Positions 14,946 to 23,828 of a stretch of 33,353 nucleotides of DNA are shown piece by piece. The notes below the pieces were generated by a model. That model worked only from the letters and a program-made list of their open reading frames with translations, did no database searches and had not been told where the DNA came from. Every line of letters starts with the position of its first letter. The first letter of the stretch is position 1. The translations under genes and the position numbers were made by a program. Source of the DNA: Deltaproteobacteria bacterium (GTDB lineage: Bacteria > Desulfobacterota > Desulfobulbia > Desulfobulbales > SURF-16); the NCBI GenBank assembly GCA_029939635.1, contig JAOZSN010000007.1, positions 1 through 33,353 on the forward strand, in the 5' to 3' direction.

Positions 14946-17462
14946 ATGAAGCTATCCAGGCGTAAATTCATCAAGGCCAATGCCGTTGCTGCTACTGCGG
15001 TGGCTGCCGGTATGTCCATTCCCAAGGCCGAGGCGTTAGCCAAAGAGGGGGATCTGGATATTCGCTGGGACAAGGCCCCCTGCCGTTTCTGCGGCACGGG
15101 TTGTTCTGTGCTGGTAGGCACCAAGAATGGCCGCATGGTGGCCAGCCAGGGTGACCCCGATGCCCCGGTTAATCGTGGACTGAACTGTATTAAGGGCTAT
15201 TTTCTTTCCAAGATTATGTATGGCAGGGATCGCCTGAAGACCCCAATGCTACGCAAGAGAAACGGCAAGTATGATAAAGAGGGTGAATTTACCCCAGTGA
15301 GCTGGGATGAGGCCTTTGATATTATGGCCGTTAAATTTAAAGAAGCCATCAAGAAAAAAGGGCCGACGTCAGTGGGTATGTTTGGCTCCGGCCAATGGAC
15401 GATCTTTGAGGGCTATGCCGCCTCTAAGCTCATAAAGGGAGGTTTTCGCTCCAATAATCTTGACCCTAATGCCCGCCACTGTATGGCCTCGGCCGTGGCT
15501 GGTTTTATCCGTACCTTTGGCTCAGATGAGCCCATGGGCTGTTATGATGACCTGGAATATGCCGATGGCTTTGTGCTCTGGGGTTCCAATATGGCTGAGA
15601 TGCACCCCATTCTCTGGTCACGCCTCACCGACCGCCGCCTCACTGCTCCCCATGTCAAGGTGGCAGTACTCTCCACCTTTGAAAACAGGGGCTATGAATT
15701 AGCTGATCTCACCCTAACCTTCAAGCCCCAGACCGATCTTTACATCCTCAACTTCATTGCCAACTATATTGTCCAGAACAATGCGGTCAATGAGGACTTT
15801 GTTGCCAAGCATGCCACCTTCAAGCAGGGCAACACCGACATCGGTTATGGCCTGCGCCCCACGGATCCCCGCGAAAAGGCTGCCAAGAACGCCAAAAAGG
15901 CTGGCGGCAGCAAGGATATCACCTTTGCTGAGTATAAAAAATTCATCTCGCAATTCACCTTGGAAAAAACATCCAAGGAAACAGGTGTGCCAGAGGCAAA
16001 TCTTGTGGAGTTGGCCAAGATGTACGCTGACCCCAAACGCAAAATTGTCTCCTACTGGACCATGGGCTTTAACCAGCATACCCGTGGCACCTGGGCCAAT
16101 AACCTGATCTACAATATCCACCTGCTCACCGGTAAGATCTCTGAGCCTGGCAATGGCCCCTTTTCCTTAACCGGCCAGCCTTCTGCCTGTGGTACTGCCC
16201 GCGAGGTTGGCACCTTTGCCCATCGCCTCCCTGCTGACCTGGTGGTCAAAAAAGAGGCCCACCGAACCTTTACTGAAAAAATCTGGAAACTGCCCAAGGG
16301 TACCCTGAACGGTAAGGTTGGCTATCATGCTGTCCTGCAAAACAGAATGCTTAAGGATGGCAAGCTCAATGCCTACTGGGTGATGTGTAATAATAATATG
16401 CAGGCCGGGCCCAATTTTAACGATGAGGCCTACCCCGGCTATCGCAACCCAGAAAACTTCATTGTTGTCACCGATCCCTACCCTACTGTCACAGCCATGG
16501 CCGCTGATCTCATGCTACCCACCGCCATGTGGGCAGAAAAAGAAGGTGCCTACGGTAATGCTGAACGGCGTTCTCAGTTCTGGCGGCAACAGGTTAAACC
16601 CCCAGGAGAGGCCAAGAGTGACCTCTGGCAGCTGGTGGAATTCTCCAAACGGTTCAAAGTTGAAGAGGTATGGCCAGAGGATCTTATTGCCCAAAAACCA
16701 GAGTATCGTGGCAAAACTCTGTACGACATCCTCTTTGCCAATGGCCAGATCGATAAATTTCCCAAACAAAAGGTTACCGATGCCGTCGGCAATGTCTATG
16801 ACAGCGACGAGATGGATCATTTCGGTTATTACCTGCAAAAAGGCATCTACGAGGAGTACCGCCTCTTTGGCCTACAAGGCCCCAAAAAAGGCCATGAGTT
16901 AGGCAGCTTTGATGATTACCACAAATCCCGCGGCCTGCGCTGGCCAGTTGTTGATGGCAAAGAAACCCTATGGCGCTACCGGGAAGGCTATGATCCCCAT
17001 GTGGCCAAGGGCAGCGGTATCCAGTTCTACGGCAATAAGGATAATAAGGCCCGTATCTTTGCCCTGCCCTATGAACCGCCTGCAGAAATGCCAGATAAAG
17101 AATATGACCTGTGGCTCTGTACCGGGCGTGTCTTGGAGCATTGGCATACCGGTTCCATGACCCAGCGTGTCCCAGAGCTGTATCGTGCCGTGCCCAATGC
17201 AGTCTTATTCATGAACCCTGAGGATGCCAAATCTCGCGGCCTGCGGCGTGGTATGACAGCCAAGATCTCCACCAGACGGGGAATGATTGAGGCCTCCATA
17301 GAAACCAGAGGGCGAAACAGAATGCCCAAAGGTATGGTCTTCCTGCCATTTTTTGATGCCAGGAGGCTGGCAAATAAGCTTACTCTTGATGCCACCTGCC
17401 CCATTTCCAAGGAGACGGATTATAAGAAATGCGCGGTTAAGGTTGAACGGACTAAGGCATAA
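14946..17462 (+). CDS. napA: Periplasmic nitrate reductase catalytic subunit NapA
   Basis: 838 residues. The Tat signal [19 protein letters not shown] (4-22) directs export of the folded enzyme. The [4Fe-4S] cluster uses Cys46, Cys49, Cys53 and Cys81 (CRFCGTGC, then NRGLNCIKG, spacing C-x2-C-x3-C-x27-C), and the molybdenum ligand is Cys179 in [12 protein letters not shown]. The bis-MGD-binding body (IMFGSGQW-like, [49 protein letters not shown]) is intact. Length and motifs match the E. coli/Rhodobacter-type NapAB enzyme, not the monomeric Desulfovibrio form. It reduces nitrate to nitrite in the periplasm, receiving electrons from NapB. AGGAGA precedes the ATG. It is followed by napG after only 11 nt, with the napG ribosome-binding site overlapping the napA stop. 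Confidence 0.98.
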   Translation: MKLSRRKFIKANAVAATAVAAGMSIPKAEALAKEGDLDIRWDKAPCRFCGTGCSVLVGTKNGRMVASQGDPDAPVNRGLNCIKGYFLSKIMYGRDRLKTPMLRKRNGKYDKEGEFTPVSWDEAFDIMAVKFKEAIKKKGPTSVGMFGSGQWTIFEGYAASKLIKGGFRSNNLDPNARHCMASAVAGFIRTFGSDEPMGCYDDLEYADGFVLWGSNMAEMHPILWSRLTDRRLTAPHVKVAVLSTFENRGYELADLTLTFKPQTDLYILNFIANYIVQNNAVNEDFVAKHATFKQGNTDIGYGLRPTDPREKAAKNAKKAGGSKDITFAEYKKFISQFTLEKTSKETGVPEANLVELAKMYADPKRKIVSYWTMGFNQHTRGTWANNLIYNIHLLTGKISEPGNGPFSLTGQPSACGTAREVGTFAHRLPADLVVKKEAHRTFTEKIWKLPKGTLNGKVGYHAVLQNRMLKDGKLNAYWVMCNNNMQAGPNFNDEAYPGYRNPENFIVVTDPYPTVTAMAADLMLPTAMWAEKEGAYGNAERRSQFWRQQVKPPGEAKSDLWQLVEFSKRFKVEEVWPEDLIAQKPEYRGKTLYDILFANGQIDKFPKQKVTDAVGNVYDSDEMDHFGYYLQKGIYEEYRLFGLQGPKKGHELGSFDDYHKSRGLRWPVVDGKETLWRYREGYDPHVAKGSGIQFYGNKDNKARIFALPYEPPAEMPDKEYDLWLCTGRVLEHWHTGSMTQRVPELYRAVPNAVLFMNPEDAKSRGLRRGMTAKISTRRGMIEASIETRGRNRMPKGMVFLPFFDARRLANKLTLDATCPISKETDYKKCAVKVERTKA

Positions 17463-17473
17463 GGGGAGATACC

Positions 17474-18244
17474 GTGAAACAAGCTAACAACCCCACAAAA
17501 CCAGAAATAAGCAGCCGCAGGCAATTTTTGGCCAGCAGTGCCACAGCTGCCTGCGGGGTTGCCCTTTTTGGTCTTGGAGGCTGTGTGGGCAGTGATGAGA
17601 GTGGTGTCATGCTCAGACCACCGGGCGCCTCAAAAGAATTTCTGTCCGCCTGCATCCGCTGCGGCCAATGCGTCCGAGCCTGTCCGTACAACACCCTTAA
17701 ACTTGTCTCTCTTTTTGGTAAAGGTGGTACCGGCTCCCCCCATTATGAACCACGGCAGATACCATGCGAAATGTGTGAGAATTTACCCTGTATCAAGGCA
17801 TGTCCTACAGGGGCGCTAGACCCGGAACTGACCGATGTCAATAAGGCCAAGATGGGGATCGCGGTGCTGGTGGATCAAGAGACCTGCCTCAACTATCTTG
17901 GCCTGCGCTGCGGTGTCTGTTACCGCGCCTGCCCAAGTATTGATAAGGCCATTACCCTTGATGCCCAGCATAACCAGCGCAGTGGCAAACACACCCTGTT
18001 TTTGCCAAAAGTTCATTCTGACCATTGTACTGGTTGCGGCAAATGTGAAAAATCTTGTGTGCTGGAAACCCCAGCCATCAAGGTATTACCACGTGACCTG
18101 GCCAAGGGTGAACTGGGGCATCATTACCGGCTCGGTTGGGAGGAAAAGCAGAAGAAAGGCAAAAGTCTTATTCCAGAGGCCTTGGATTTACCAGACCGCA
18201 TGCCTGAATTTTCGCCCCTTTCCCATGATGAGGTGAAACCATGA
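17474..18244 (+). CDS. napG: Periplasmic ferredoxin-type quinol dehydrogenase component NapG
   Basis: 256 residues from a GTG (17474) with AGGGGAG 8 nt upstream. Tat signal [20 protein letters not shown]. Cysteine groups for four [4Fe-4S] clusters: [47 protein letters not shown] and [11 protein letters not shown]. NapG works with membrane NapH to carry electrons from quinol to the periplasm. Its last bases overlap the napH start (ATGA). The product is Tat-exported and may bind the membrane via NapH. GLGGC in the signal region resembles a lipobox, so an alternative is a lipid-anchored form. Position after napA matches the E. coli napFDAGHBC order. Confidence 0.95.
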   Translation: MKQANNPTKPEISSRRQFLASSATAACGVALFGLGGCVGSDESGVMLRPPGASKEFLSACIRCGQCVRACPYNTLKLVSLFGKGGTGSPHYEPRQIPCEMCENLPCIKACPTGALDPELTDVNKAKMGIAVLVDQETCLNYLGLRCGVCYRACPSIDKAITLDAQHNQRSGKHTLFLPKVHSDHCTGCGKCEKSCVLETPAIKVLPRDLAKGELGHHYRLGWEEKQKKGKSLIPEALDLPDRMPEFSPLSHDEVKP

Positions 18245-19017
18245 AATGGCTCATTTTACGAAGGATAAGTCAACTGACCATTCTCACCTTGTTTTTACTA
18301 GGACCACTGGCAGGAATCTGGATTGTCCGTGGTAATCTTGCCGGATCAATGACCCTTGGAGTTCTTCCCCTCACCGATCCTCTGGCCTTATTGCAGACTA
18401 TGGTGGCTGGGCATACACCTGCCACAACAGCTCTTTTCGGTGCCCTGATTGTCATGGCGCTCTATCTGTTTGTAGGAGGCCGGGTTTTCTGTGCCTGGAT
18501 CTGTCCAGTTAATATTATTACGGATAGTGGTGAGTGGCTTAACAAACGCCTTGGTTTCAAACATGCAGGGTCTACAGGCCCTGGCTTACGATACTGGCTC
18601 CTGGCCATGGTAATTGTCCTGGCAGGCCTCACCGGCATGGCAACCTGGGAAACAGTCAACCCCACCAATGTTATGGCTCGCTCGTTGATTTTTGCCAGTA
18701 GTGGAGCTATCTGGATGGCAGCGTTCCTGTTTATCATGGCGCTGCTCATCAAGGGGGGCTGGTGCCGCATCTGTCCCACTGGTGCCCTATACTCATTACT
18801 TGGCTATGCCAGCCTGCTCAAGGTCAGTGCCACCAATAGAGAGAACTGTGATAACTGCAAGGCCTGCTATCAGGTATGCCCTGAACCCCAGGTTTTGGTG
18901 GATCCTCTCAAAACAACAACTATATCCCCTGTTATTCGTTCCGGCCAATGCACCAACTGCGGACGCTGTATTGATGTCTGTGGTCAGGATGTATTCCGCT
19001 TCGCTAGCAGGTTTTAA
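18241..19017 (+). CDS. napH: Membrane ferredoxin-type quinol dehydrogenase component NapH
   Basis: 258 residues. Membrane helices at about 10-30, 60-80, 115-135 and 155-178. Cytoplasmic/membrane Cys-Pro motifs CAWICPVN and [11 protein letters not shown] (C-x3-C-P and C-x2-C-P) mark NapH/NosR-type proteins. Two C-terminal [4Fe-4S] groups, [14 protein letters not shown] and [14 protein letters not shown], face the cytoplasm. NapH oxidises quinol with NapG. The gene overlaps napG by 4 nt and precedes napB by 14 nt (AAGGAG site). NapH together with NapC in one operon gives two quinol dehydrogenases for one reductase. Confidence 0.95.
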   Translation: MKWLILRRISQLTILTLFLLGPLAGIWIVRGNLAGSMTLGVLPLTDPLALLQTMVAGHTPATTALFGALIVMALYLFVGGRVFCAWICPVNIITDSGEWLNKRLGFKHAGSTGPGLRYWLLAMVIVLAGLTGMATWETVNPTNVMARSLIFASSGAIWMAAFLFIMALLIKGGWCRICPTGALYSLLGYASLLKVSATNRENCDNCKACYQVCPEPQVLVDPLKTTTISPVIRSGQCTNCGRCIDVCGQDVFRFASRF

Positions 19018-19031
19018 AAGGAGTTTAAAAA

Positions 19032-19460
19032 ATGAAAAAAGTACTTCTTATTCTTGCCCTAAGCTGTATTGCAATGCCATTACACGCGGAAGAGGTAAAA
19101 TCATTGCGAGGCACCAGAGATCTTGATGCCTGCTCTGAACCACCGCAAATCAATCGCCTCATTGCAGATGACCGCCCTATTCCCCGTGATTTTGTCCAAC
19201 AGCCTCCCCTCATCCCCCATAAGAAAGAGGGATACCGGATAGACAAAAATTATAATAAATGTCTCAGCTGTCATAGCTGGGCCAATTATAAACAGGCCAA
19301 GGCCACCAAGGTACCCCCCACCCATTTCCAGGATCGGGAAATGAAAGAACGGGCTAACCTTTCACCCAGTCGCTATTTCTGTACCCAGTGCCATGTTCCC
19401 CAGACGGATGTCAGACCCTTGGTTGATAATGAATTTGAACCTGTCAAAGCGCTGCGCTAA
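19032..19460 (+). CDS. napB: Periplasmic nitrate reductase diheme cytochrome NapB
   Basis: 142 residues with a Sec signal (MKKVLLILALSCIAMPLHAEE, cleavage after HAE about 19-20). Two c-type heme sites, CLSCH (about 76-80) and CTQCH (about 116-120). Conserved PPLIPHKKEGYRID supplies the His ligands expected for bis-His ligation. NapB passes electrons from NapC/NapGH to NapA. Slightly shorter than the E. coli protein. AAGGAG lies upstream. C-terminal NEFEPVKALR is family-like. Confidence 0.95.
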   Translation: MKKVLLILALSCIAMPLHAEEVKSLRGTRDLDACSEPPQINRLIADDRPIPRDFVQQPPLIPHKKEGYRIDKNYNKCLSCHSWANYKQAKATKVPPTHFQDREMKERANLSPSRYFCTQCHVPQTDVRPLVDNEFEPVKALR

Positions 19461-19478
19461 CATAAGGAGCAATACGCA

Positions 19479-20054
19479 ATGAGCAATAGAAATAAAGCAT
19501 CAGGCTTCAAATGGGCAACGTTCCTCCTGGGTGGTATAGTTGGAATTGTGCTCCTTGCAGTCTTTCTTGGAGAACTCCATTATTCCGCCTCGGAAAAATT
19601 TTGCATCTCCTGCCATGAGATGGAAGATAATGTCTATATGGAATACAAGGATACAGCCCATTACATGAATAAATCCGGTGTACGGGCCACCTGTACTGAC
19701 TGCCACCTGTCCAATAATTTAGTGGAAAAGGTGGGTCGCAAGGTAAAGGCCGTCAATGAGGTTATCCAGCATTTCAGTGGTACCATCGATACCAGAGAAA
19801 AATTTATCGACCATCGCCTGAAACTGGCCGAACGGGTCTGGGCTGAAATGAAGGCCACTGACTCCCGGGAATGCCGTTCCTGCCATACAGAAGAAAATAT
19901 GGACTACACCAAGCAGTCCAGCCGGGCCATGGCCCAGCATCTTCAAGGTGAAGCAGAGAATAAAACCTGTATTGACTGTCATAAGGGCTTGGCCCATAGG
20001 CTACCCGATATGCATACCATTGACCCTTCAGCGGTTATTAGCGTAACTGAATAG
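19479..20054 (+). CDS. napC: Tetraheme quinol dehydrogenase NapC (NapC/NirT family)
   Basis: 191 residues. An N-terminal membrane anchor (WATFLLGGIVGIVLLAVFL, 13-31) is followed by four heme c sites: CISCH, CTDCH, CRSCH and CIDCH. The Met/His-rich HEMEDNVYMEY after the first site is characteristic of NapC/NrfH, which oxidise menaquinol or ubiquinol in the cytoplasmic membrane. AAGGAG precedes the ATG. NapC is the last gene of the cluster and the strong hairpins at 20058-20165 follow immediately. Length fits NapC and not a longer NirT/TorC. Note: NapC can also serve other reductases, but none is in the window. Confidence 0.95.
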   Translation: MSNRNKASGFKWATFLLGGIVGIVLLAVFLGELHYSASEKFCISCHEMEDNVYMEYKDTAHYMNKSGVRATCTDCHLSNNLVEKVGRKVKAVNEVIQHFSGTIDTREKFIDHRLKLAERVWAEMKATDSRECRSCHTEENMDYTKQSSRAMAQHLQGEAENKTCIDCHKGLAHRLPDMHTIDPSAVISVTE

Positions 20055-20057
20055 TAC

Positions 20058-20110
20058 CTATTAAAGGTTGTCTTGAAAAACTAGATATTTTTCAAGACAA
20101 CCTTTAATAG
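20058..20110. repeat. Perfect 23-bp-arm hairpin after napC
   Basis: 20058-20080 and 20088-20110 are perfectly complementary over 23 bp, with a 7-nt loop (CTAGATA). It starts three bases after the napC stop. No T run follows, so it is not a textbook terminator, but a stem this long would protect or process the napC mRNA 3' end. Confidence 0.85.
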
Positions 20111-20120
20111 TATAAACAAA

Positions 20121-20165
20121 GAAAGGGGTGCTGCTGCCAATATGGGCAACAGCACCCCTTTCTTA
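20121..20165 (+). terminator. Rho-independent terminator of the nap operon
   Basis: An 18-bp stem with one mismatch (20121-20138 with 20145-20162; GAAAGGGGTGCTG side) around ATATGG ends in TTTCTTATT on the plus strand. It follows the perfect hairpin and is the likely end of the nap transcript. Confidence 0.75.
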
Positions 20166-20325
20166 TTATGGACAGTGGTTACTAAGGCATGGGAGACAAA
20201 GGAAGAAATAATCTCAAAGATTGACAGCCAATTTCCGCCTGCCTTATACTGAAGGTTACCCCCTCTGGTACCTGGTACCTCTGGTGGAAATTAATCAATC
20301 GCCCTTATTGAGACCTTCTATCGCC

Positions 20326-20922
20326 ATGCCTACTGTCAACCGCCTCCCCCTGCTGGGCGAGGCAGGTCATCATAACGATCAGGATACCGGTGACCATATC
20401 TGGCGCATGGCCGCCTATGCCCGTACCCTGGCCAAAGCGTCCGGTTGGTCCGAAGATATGGCTCAACGGCTTGAACTGGCTGCACCCATGCATGACACTG
20501 GTAAAATAGGCATACCGGATGCCATCCTCAAGGCACCTCGTAGCTTGACAATACCCGAGTGGCAAATCATGAAACAACACTCCAAGATAGGCTGTGACAT
20601 CCTTCATAAATGCGATACCGCCATATTCACCATGGCAGCAGAGATAGCCTGTAGCCACCATGAAAAATGGGACGGCAGCGGCTACCCAGATTCATTGGTT
20701 GGCCAAAATATCCCCGAGGCCGCCCGCATTGTTGCCCTGGCGGATGTCTTCGATGCCTTGACCATGACACGTCCCTATAAAAAAGCATGGAGTACTACTG
20801 AGGCCATGGCTGAAATCAGCCGAGGTTCAGGCAGCCATTTTGAACCACGCCTGGCTGAACTGTTCACTGATCTTCAAGCCGATATTTACCAGATCAAGGA
20901 GAGGTGGGATAACAAGGAATAG
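20326..20922 (+). CDS. HD-GYP domain protein, probable c-di-GMP phosphodiesterase
   Basis: 198 residues from the ATG at 20326. The frame is open further upstream, with a TTG at 20221 adding 35 residues that match nothing recognised; neither start has a convincing ribosome-binding site. The protein is one HD-GYP domain: HHNDQDTGDHIWRM, the metal pair in MHDTGKIGIPD, HHEKWDGSGYP with intact GYP, and ADVFDALTMTRPYKKAW. HD-GYP enzymes hydrolyse cyclic di-GMP. Most relatives (RpfG type) carry an N-terminal receiver or other sensor; here there is none, so the protein may be constitutive, partner-regulated, or a truncated descendant. It lies between the nap terminator and flgE, so a motility link is plausible. 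A small hairpin (CTCGCC-TTTA-GGCGAG, 20993-21008) follows. Confidence 0.85.
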   Translation: MPTVNRLPLLGEAGHHNDQDTGDHIWRMAAYARTLAKASGWSEDMAQRLELAAPMHDTGKIGIPDAILKAPRSLTIPEWQIMKQHSKIGCDILHKCDTAIFTMAAEIACSHHEKWDGSGYPDSLVGQNIPEAARIVALADVFDALTMTRPYKKAWSTTEAMAEISRGSGSHFEPRLAELFTDLQADIYQIKERWDNKE

Positions 20923-20992
20923 TCTGCTGTCAAAGGAAACTGGTATACTGACTTCTGACTCTTTTTTATTGTTACTGTTCAAGGTTAAAACC

Positions 20993-21008
20993 CTCGCCTT
21001 TAGGCGAG
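20993..21008 (+). terminator. Small hairpin after the HD-GYP gene
   Basis: CTCGCC (20993-20998), TTTA, GGCGAG (21003-21008) is a perfect 6-bp GC-rich stem, followed by AGGCATTTTGC. A terminator is possible but the T run is short. Confidence 0.4.
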
Positions 21009-21042
21009 AGGCATTTTGCTAGCAGCTGATTTTTCTATTTCT

Positions 21043-21150
21043 AAATATCGAGGTCACAAGAAATGTCGAATAATGAAGGGTGGATGTTATCTTAATTGAG
21101 AAAAGTACCTTCCTTCGACATTCGATATTTCTGGTGACCTCTGCGGTTCG
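21043..21150 (+). repeat. Dispersed intergenic repeat, copy 1, with inverted ends
   Basis: The arms 21050-21070 and 21114-21141 are inverted copies of each other apart from a 7-bp insertion in the right arm. Four blocks of this element recur in opposite orientation and colinear order at 24707-24845: 21056-21069 (14/14 identical), 21070-21084 (14/15), 21109-21132 (23/24) and 21140-21150 (11/11). It fills most of the 362-bp gap between the HD-GYP gene and flgE. No ORF is inside, so it looks like a MITE or REP-type element. Confidence 0.8.
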
Positions 21151-21160
21151 CTGTTCCAGG

Positions 21161-21181
21161 GAAACCGGCTAAGCCGGTTTC
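21161..21181 (+). other. Strong hairpin in the flgE leader region
   Basis: GAAACCGGC (21161-21169), loop TAA and GCCGGTTTC (21173-21181) form a perfect 9-bp stem. No T run follows. It lies about 100 nt upstream of flgE, just after the dispersed repeat. The remaining gap (21182-21284) holds an AATAATG/TATATT-rich stretch and the AAGGAGGAGA ribosome-binding site. Confidence 0.6.
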
Positions 21182-21284
21182 AAATCGGTGGTTGTTTAGT
21201 TTGTTTCACAGGCAACAATGATTATATTCTGGAGATAATGCACTACATTTTTCTCTAGCTGTCCATTCTCAAGGAGGAGAAATC

Positions 21285-22766
21285 ATGCTACCGGGAATTA
21301 ACTCTTCTGTCTCTGCTCTCATTGGTCTTAACAAAAAGGCCGCCAATACTGCCAATAATGTCGCCAATATCAACACCCCTGGCTTTAAGTCCAGTCGAGT
21401 CTCCTTTCAGGATGTCCCTGGGCAGACTGTTTCCAGCGCCTCTGGCTCAAGTCAGGTTGGCCATGGTGTAACGGCCAGCACTATCAGCACAAATCAATCC
21501 CAGGGGCCTTTAGCAGGAAGCGAGAATCCTACTGATCTTGGCATCAGCGGCCAGGGCTATTTTATCCTCCGCCAACCAGGTAGCGAAACAGCCGACACCT
21601 ACAGCCGTGATGGCGGCTTTGGCTTTGATACCCAAGGGAACCTGGTTTCTGCTTCTGGCGCTATGGTGCAAGGCTGGCAACTTGATCCGGCCAGTGGTGA
21701 TCGGCAGGGCAACATCGGGGACATCACAGTTCCCAAAACAACCGCCCCCGGCCCGACCCAGGAGATGAGCCAGGTGGTTAACCTTGATGCCCGTCTGGCC
21801 ACGGAAGAGACACCTGAGACCCTTTTTAACGCCTGGGATGGTAGAAATGCCACTGGGGCTAACCCAAGCCCAGCCATTGATCCAAATCGCTTTGAGTATC
21901 AAACATCCACTAAAATCTATGATAGCCAGGGCAACAGTCATGATGTGACCATCTATTATGATCGCACTGAAAATGACAATGAATGGGAATTTATGGTAAC
22001 CACTGATCCTTTAGAGGATCAACGCGCCTTATCTGCCGAACAGCAGGCCGCTAACCCGCCATTTACCACTATATCAGCCACTGATCATAAAGGAGCAGGA
22101 GCCTTACTCTATGGCACCATGCAGTTCAGCACCTCCGGAGATATTAACAGCATCTCCGCCTATGAGGTACCCCTTGATGGTCAGCTGGATCCAAGCCAGG
22201 ATACCCACAAGATTACGTTAGGCAGTGAACAGAGTCAGTACAGTTTTGCCACTAATTTTACTGGAGCAGCAGAAAACCAGGCTATCTCACTGAACTTTGG
22301 GGCCAGCTATAGTGGCCAGAACGATACATTCCAGCCCTCAGCCCTTTCCAGCACCCAATATGCCAATTCATCCACCACCATCCAGCAGAACCAAGATGGC
22401 CATGGAGCCGGCTTCTTGCAGGGTATAGCGGTGGATACCAATGGCGTGGTCTCGGCCAGCTACTCCAATGGCCGTACTGAACCAGTGGCCCAAGTAGCCC
22501 TGGCTAATTTCGCTAACCCAGGCGGCTTGAGTAAAGCCGGAGGAAACCTCTATACTGCCACAAGTGCAGCAGGCACAGCCACCACTGACGCCCCCAACAG
22601 CAGCGGCCTTGGTGGCATATCCCCCACCTCCTTTGAACTCTCCAATGTGGATCTGGCGAAGGAACTCACCGACATGATGGTCACCAAACATAGCTTTAAG
22701 GCCAATATCAATATGATTAAGAGCTATGATGAGATGCTGGGGAGCCTGTTGGATATTAAAACGTGA
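21285..22766 (+). CDS. flgE: Flagellar hook protein FlgE
   Basis: 493 residues. The N-terminal rod-like signature SSVSALIGLNKKAANTANNV and NINTPGFKSS, the LGISGQGYFIL motif near residue 85, and the C-terminal coiled-coil SNVDLAKELTDMMVTKHSF define flagellar rod/hook proteins; length and the internal Ser/Thr/Gly-rich domain (about 150-430) fit FlgE rather than FlgF or FlgG. It polymerises to form the hook outside the cell, exported by the flagellar type III system. The AAGGAGG site is ideal. It is isolated from other flagellar genes in the window. The upstream neighbour is an HD-GYP phosphodiesterase, a common companion of motility control. Confidence 0.93.
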   Translation: MLPGINSSVSALIGLNKKAANTANNVANINTPGFKSSRVSFQDVPGQTVSSASGSSQVGHGVTASTISTNQSQGPLAGSENPTDLGISGQGYFILRQPGSETADTYSRDGGFGFDTQGNLVSASGAMVQGWQLDPASGDRQGNIGDITVPKTTAPGPTQEMSQVVNLDARLATEETPETLFNAWDGRNATGANPSPAIDPNRFEYQTSTKIYDSQGNSHDVTIYYDRTENDNEWEFMVTTDPLEDQRALSAEQQAANPPFTTISATDHKGAGALLYGTMQFSTSGDINSISAYEVPLDGQLDPSQDTHKITLGSEQSQYSFATNFTGAAENQAISLNFGASYSGQNDTFQPSALSSTQYANSSTTIQQNQDGHGAGFLQGIAVDTNGVVSASYSNGRTEPVAQVALANFANPGGLSKAGGNLYTATSAAGTATTDAPNSSGLGGISPTSFELSNVDLAKELTDMMVTKHSFKANINMIKSYDEMLGSLLDIKT

Positions 22767-22780
22767 AGCACATGAAAAGA

Positions 22781-22811
22781 TGAACATCGAACATTGGACG
22801 TTCGATGTTCA
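22781..22811. repeat. Self-complementary repeat between flgE and the AEC gene
   Basis: TGAACATCGAAC (22781-22792) pairs perfectly with GTTCGATGTTCA (22800-22811) around a 7-nt loop. The flanking bases (ATGTTCA, CATTGGACG) repeat the same GAACAT motif. It separates two convergent genes and could act as a bidirectional terminator. Related GAAC/CGAA-rich repeats occur at 21043-21150 and 24707-24862. Confidence 0.75.
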
Positions 22812-22873
22812 ATGTTCAAAACAATTATTAGCTTGCTCACATTCTCTGCAAAGCCCTCCAAACGCCGCCCCCC

Positions 22874-23773
22874 TCACAACAAAAAATAAAGCCCACTTAA
22901 ACTGGCAAACGACAAAACAATACCCCATCCCACCAGGGCAGCGGCCAACTCCGGAGCCAGCCCTGCCGCCAGTGCTAAAGCTCCAGCAGTAATCATCGGT
23001 GGCATACCTGCCTCAAAAACTGCAATCTGCCCAGCCCCATCACTTAGCCCCATAAGACGATACAATAACAATGCCAGTAAAGGTGCGACCAACAGCTTAA
23101 TGGCCAAGCCCATAAAAAAAGGCGAGCGATACTGTCCAGGCAATCTAATTTTAAGCTGTAACCCCACTGCCACCATAACTGCAGGTACCAGGCTGTCACC
23201 CACCCGACCAAAGACACTGTGCAAAGCCAGGGGAACATCTATACTGCGCAACAACAAACCACAGAGCAGGGCAAGGAAAGGTGGAAAGATACAGATCTTC
23301 ACAAGCATGGTACGCATGGTTGGCTGTGTCTTGCCTTCATAGGCGGCCAGCACTAGAGTACCGTAGGTAGAGAGGGCAACAAAGGAACCTAACTGATCAT
23401 AAATCACGGCATAGCCAACATAGTCTGCCCCAAAAAAGGCATGGACCATGGGAATACCTAAAAATGAGGTGTTGGCCAAGGGTACGCAGAGGAGCAGGCA
23501 GCCCATTACGGGACGCGACCAACCAAAATAACGTTGGCCAATGAAGAGCAAACAAACTCCCCACGCCACCATGAGCCAAGGCATAACAACGACGACCCAG
23601 AGATCATCAGAAAAAGTCAGGCTGGGAATCTGAGCCAGTACCAGGGCAGGCAAGGCCACATAGATAACATATAGATTAAGGGACCGGGCCATCTCAGGCG
23701 CTGGAATGTCGCGTCGACGCTGCAGCAGCATACCAGCGGCCAAGCAGCAAAAAATCAGGATAAAATTAGTCAT
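22874..23773 (-). CDS. AEC (auxin efflux carrier) family transporter
   Basis: 299 residues with about ten membrane helices. The AEC pattern is visible: N-terminal LAAGMLLQRRRDIP, LNLYVIYVALPALVL (helix 2), VPLANTSFLGIPMV (conserved Asn-Thr, Gly-x-Pro of helix 4), and later VAVGLQLKI and EAGMPPMITAGALAL. AEC proteins export organic anions or other metabolites; the substrate is unknown. The gene begins 55 nt after pstB on the same strand, so it may be co-transcribed with the pst genes or independent. It is convergent with flgE across the repeat at 22781. There is no sign of truncation. Confidence 0.9.
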   Translation of the reverse strand: MTNFILIFCCLAAGMLLQRRRDIPAPEMARSLNLYVIYVALPALVLAQIPSLTFSDDLWVVVVMPWLMVAWGVCLLFIGQRYFGWSRPVMGCLLLCVPLANTSFLGIPMVHAFFGADYVGYAVIYDQLGSFVALSTYGTLVLAAYEGKTQPTMRTMLVKICIFPPFLALLCGLLLRSIDVPLALHSVFGRVGDSLVPAVMVAVGLQLKIRLPGQYRSPFFMGLAIKLLVAPLLALLLYRLMGLSDGAGQIAVFEAGMPPMITAGALALAAGLAPELAAALVGWGIVLSFASLSGLYFLL

Positions 23774-23828
23774 AGTATCCTGCTCTTACATGACACACAG
23801 AGCTTATGCAACCCTTGTTATGACCTCT

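Noticed and set aside
21140-21210. c-di-GMP (GEMM) riboswitch upstream of flgE
   Set aside because: The stretch AGGGAAACCGGC is suggestive, but the GAAA tetraloop/receptor parts and GGGACGCAAAGC core are missing.
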